In this document: positions 62,301-64,000 of the stretch, piece after piece
Position numbering within the stretch: the first letter of the stretch is position 1
Layout of the letters: the number at the start of each line of letters is the position of its first letter
DNA from: Gammaproteobacteria bacterium 39-13
GTDB taxonomy: Bacteria > Pseudomonadota > Gammaproteobacteria > Berkiellales > Berkiellaceae
Assembly: GCA_001898235.1 (NCBI GenBank)
Contig: MKTN01000016.1
Span: 1-64,000 of the forward strand
Length of the DNA stretch: 64,000 nucleotides
Reading direction: 5' to 3'
Translations under genes and position numbers: made by a program
The notes under the pieces: model-generated
Databases searched by the model: none
What the model was told of the DNA's origin: nothing
Seen by the model: the letters and a program-made list of their open reading frames with translations, nothing else

Positions 62301-64000
62301 AATACCTCAGGGGACAAAATTGATGTTGCAATTAAAACGCCGGAAGTTATCAAGTCTAACCAGACTTTAGTCGTTGAGGTTGATTTAAAATCCTTAGCGA
62401 CAAATTCTAGTGCAAAAATGGCGATTGCTGTAGTGGATGAGGCAACCTTATCCTTGGTAGGGTATAAAACCCCCGATATTTATGGTCATTTCTTTGGGCA
62501 AAAGCAATTAGCTTATGAATTACGAGATAGCTATGGTCTTTTAATTAACCCTTATGGAACCCGTCCCGGATCTTTTGAAGTGGGAGGAGATGGGCCCTCT
62601 AGTCGCGCTTTCGCACAGCTTGGTGCAAGACCTTATAAAATCGTATCCATGTTTTCTGGGGTGCTAGATACAAATGGTCAAAAAACGTTAAAAGTCCCTT
62701 TTACCTTACCTGAATTTTCTGGAAAGTTACGTGTGATGGTGCTTGTATGGGATGAAAAAAGCGTAGGCAGTGTTGAGCGTGCTGTTATCGTGCGTGATGA
62801 AATTGATATGTACCTTGCATTACCTCGTTTCTTGGCACCCAAGGACACCGCATCGATACCACTTATTTTGCGTAATGTAGATGCAAAAGAAGGAGAGTAC
62901 CAAGTTCGTCTTTCTTCGGAAGGTAATACCGCTAATAAAGCAGTGCACTTGAAAAAGGATGAAGAAAAACGCGTTCCATTGAAACAAACTTTTACTGATA
63001 CTGGCATTAAAAAGGTTGAAGCTTCCATTCAAGGGAAAGAAGGCTTTAGCTTATCGCGCACCTGGGAAATTGCAGTACGTCAGAAAGCGCAAAGTATTTC
63101 GCTAACCCGCTATGGCAGTTTAGAGGCACAAAAGAGGCTGGTATTAGATAGTGCTTTATTTAGTAATTTCCAACCCACCAACAGTCAAGTCATTTTGACC
63201 GTAGGTGCGGTACCGGATCTAGGACGCGCACAACTGATTCAGGAACTAAAAGAGTATCCTTATCATTGCCTTGAGCAAACGACTAGCCGGTTGCTAGCGC
63301 ATGCGCATGAATTAGAAAAAGGTGATTGCACCAATAATATGCAATGTGCCAAAATCTTTGCCCCTGGGTTTAATCAGCTCTCAACCTTGCAAAAGTATGA
63401 TGGTTCTTTTGCGCTTTGGTCCTTAACAGGTAGCACTGAACCTTGGCTTAGCTTGTATGCGGCAGATGTTTTGACCACTCTTGAACAAAAAGGTGTCATG
63501 GTTCCTAGTGCCATGAAGGCTAATTTGATGAACTGGATCAAGGAAACCCAGCAAAGACAATTGAGCCGCAAGGGTGATGTTTCCTTGGTTGCCTATGCAC
63601 ATTATCTTTTGGCTAAAGAAGGCAAAGATACTTTTCGTGAATTACGATTTTTTGCCGATAATCATGAAAAGGAAATCGTTTTGAGGCGAGATTGTGCATT
63701 TATTGCCGCTGCATTTGCTTATTTTGGGGAAGCGCAACTTGCCAATCAGTGGTTTGAAAAGGCAATTGTAAGTAATAGTGTGGCAAACACTGATGAAAGG
63801 CAGTTTAGCTCTCACTTAAGAGATTTGGCATTACTCGTTGCATTATTAGGAGAAACCACGCACGTCAATCCAAAGTTGCATCTGTTAGCTCAAGAGCTCG
63901 TTGCCAAAGCGCAAGAAGTCAAATATTTTAGTACACAAGAAAAAGCATGGCTTATCCGCGCTTCAATTGCATTGAAGGAAGCGCATAAAAACTTTCAAGC
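59394..64000 (+). CDS. Bacterial alpha-2-macroglobulin family protein (3' end outside window)
   Basis: The frame is open from the ATG at 59394 to the window end, 1,535 codons, without a stop. The first 33 residues look like a signal peptide ending ALVMA; no lipobox was found. Residues 60-200 are TPR-like helices. Macroglobulin-type beta domains follow (TTERGIYRPGETVHFLSLVR), then the strand pattern MAIAVVDEATLSLVGYKTP, and the thioester domain with HCLEQTTSR at residue 1292 of the CLEQ cysteine (63267-63278). Such proteins trap proteases at the periplasmic membrane face and usually pair with PBP1C, expected just beyond the window. The N-terminal part is longer than in E. coli YfhM. Confidence 0.93.
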   Translation, partial: MRHPHSHKFYVKFSLFVVCALICFLCQSALVMANEKLLSEKRVKEADSYYQHTLFTQPNTSSSMLEKLERKVNAKQAFDSKDWYGARYSLARVLSDNPADFNAWFLLTRAFIELDQYDSYQDYQSAIDAALTKAYQYALTDVDKAVVLWTIYRLVDDKQYDANEFRQAALKLADTAQIEERIQALLNTYPTEFAPYFMDIPQRSDIASACISWTYPLVKNRSFQYEDYVTLEPKVKDLAVIAKGNKLCLEGLQFGHNYKFTFKAGFPGEGVKLNEEQSLNLYIPHRKPTIRFRERGYVLPAHGPQMIPFVAVNVSKVQLKIIHVPERNIQSIQSQWFSNHIQSWNAQYLKEEQGEVIWEGTYHSKGEMDKTAISGLPIDEIIGKKLIPGVYVVEARVNEHSYDRDEFAAQALVISDIGLSTYKGKDGLHVFARSLHSANPLNGVEVTLVARNNRELAKAHTKANGMVSFSETLLNGKGGNAPAFLTASFEGKQFTALNLRNEAFDLSSHGAAGRAPQGSIDGYITTERGIYRPGETVHFLSLVRDVAGYARTNLPLTLRLYRPDGVIAHESVLQDQGLGSYVLDFPINAQAQSGSWVASIFVDPFAAEIGHTSFQVLDFVPPRIEVKTTSNQERMSPHEHNTVAVKAQYYFGPPGADLHVEAESSLVLAKEPFLAWQNYHFGLEEEQWVPQKFKHAKTKTDEKGQANINAIVDMEPQTSHLLQLETTVTVFEVGGRAQTAKHVTPFWHQPYVIGISPRFKDGVAPINTKAVFDVVALNSQGKLQAKAALRYTLFTEEHDYVWFQTGANWQYEVVTRDRVVANGLLNLEGATPTPFSIPVDSGLYRLEILDEKTGVATSMRFSAGWYQSQEAPDRPDLLEISLEPGKNGKTKINLNSPFEGELFLALAGNNFKPIHNSKVEKGNNSLEIELEKNGATSGDYVLATVFRPGNPKISVMPSRAIGVAWFNSSNTSGDKIDVAIKTPEVIKSNQTLVVEVDLKSLATNSSAKMAIAVVDEATLSLVGYKTPDIYGHFFGQKQLAYELRDSYGLLINPYGTRPGSFEVGGDGPSSRAFAQLGARPYKIVSMFSGVLDTNGQKTLKVPFTLPEFSGKLRVMVLVWDEKSVGSVERAVIVRDEIDMYLALPRFLAPKDTASIPLILRNVDAKEGEYQVRLSSEGNTANKAVHLKKDEEKRVPLKQTFTDTGIKKVEASIQGKEGFSLSRTWEIAVRQKAQSISLTRYGSLEAQKRLVLDSALFSNFQPTNSQVILTVGAVPDLGRAQLIQELKEYPYHCLEQTTSRLLAHAHELEKGDCTNNMQCAKIFAPGFNQLSTLQKYDGSFALWSLTGSTEPWLSLYAADVLTTLEQKGVMVPSAMKANLMNWIKETQQRQLSRKGDVSLVAYAHYLLAKEGKDTFRELRFFADNHEKEIVLRRDCAFIAAAFAYFGEAQLANQWFEKAIVSNSVANTDERQFSSHLRDLALLVALLGETTHVNPKLHLLAQELVAKAQEVKYFSTQEKAWLIRASIALKEAHKNFQ

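Overview
The window looks like the chromosome of a low-GC gammaproteobacterium of the Legionellales type, probably host-associated. Housekeeping genes are ordinary gammaproteobacterial ones. They alternate with many lineage-specific proteins of the kind seen in intracellular bacteria: an ankyrin protein, long coiled coils, and proteins with short repeated motifs or nuclear-targeting-like basic clusters. A Berkiella, Coxiella or Legionella relative is the best guess, from gene content only. No RNA genes, CRISPR arrays, insertion sequences or prophage genes were seen.

Layout. 1-903: the 3' part of a gene with SELET pentapeptide repeats, cut by the window edge. 924-4908 (minus): xseB-ispA-dxs-folE2, for isoprenoid precursors and folate/queuosine precursor. 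5099-7572: motA, motB and a PilZ gene, a flagellar stator with a likely c-di-GMP sensor. 7934-9977: a DUF445 protein, a small unknown, upp, and a 74-residue bacteriocin-like peptide. 10046-13852 (minus): a tightly overlapping operon of a Trp-type ABC importer and kynureninase. 14266-21627: a response regulator/phosphatase, a coiled-coil protein, an amine oxidase, a PBP3-type transpeptidase, DUF4286, YciA and an LplT-like transporter. 22025-25956: manC and three unknown genes. 26246-30732: MFS-BtpA-PhzF behind a palindromic control region, then a Bcr/CflA-type MFS gene behind three small hairpins. 30858-39154: patatin lipoprotein, TraX-like, DUF2000, TPR protein, a large effector-like protein, PqiA-like, pirin and a cation efflux gene.

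39255-58644 is the accessory part: unknown and coiled-coil proteins, cfa, a methyltransferase, two APH-type kinases, repeated GNAT acetyltransferases, a decaying gene near 51 kb, and a 951-residue ankyrin protein. 58659-59075 is another GNAT. From 59394 to the end runs an alpha-2-macroglobulin-like gene with a CLEQ thioester motif, open at the window edge.

Themes. Kynureninase behind an importer suggests salvage of host kynurenine or tryptophan. Intergenic palindromes sharing sequence words occur at about 21.8, 29.2 and 54.0 kb. Several unknown proteins carry short motifs that look like host-interaction motifs. No secretion machinery lies in the window, so calling any of them an effector is inference.
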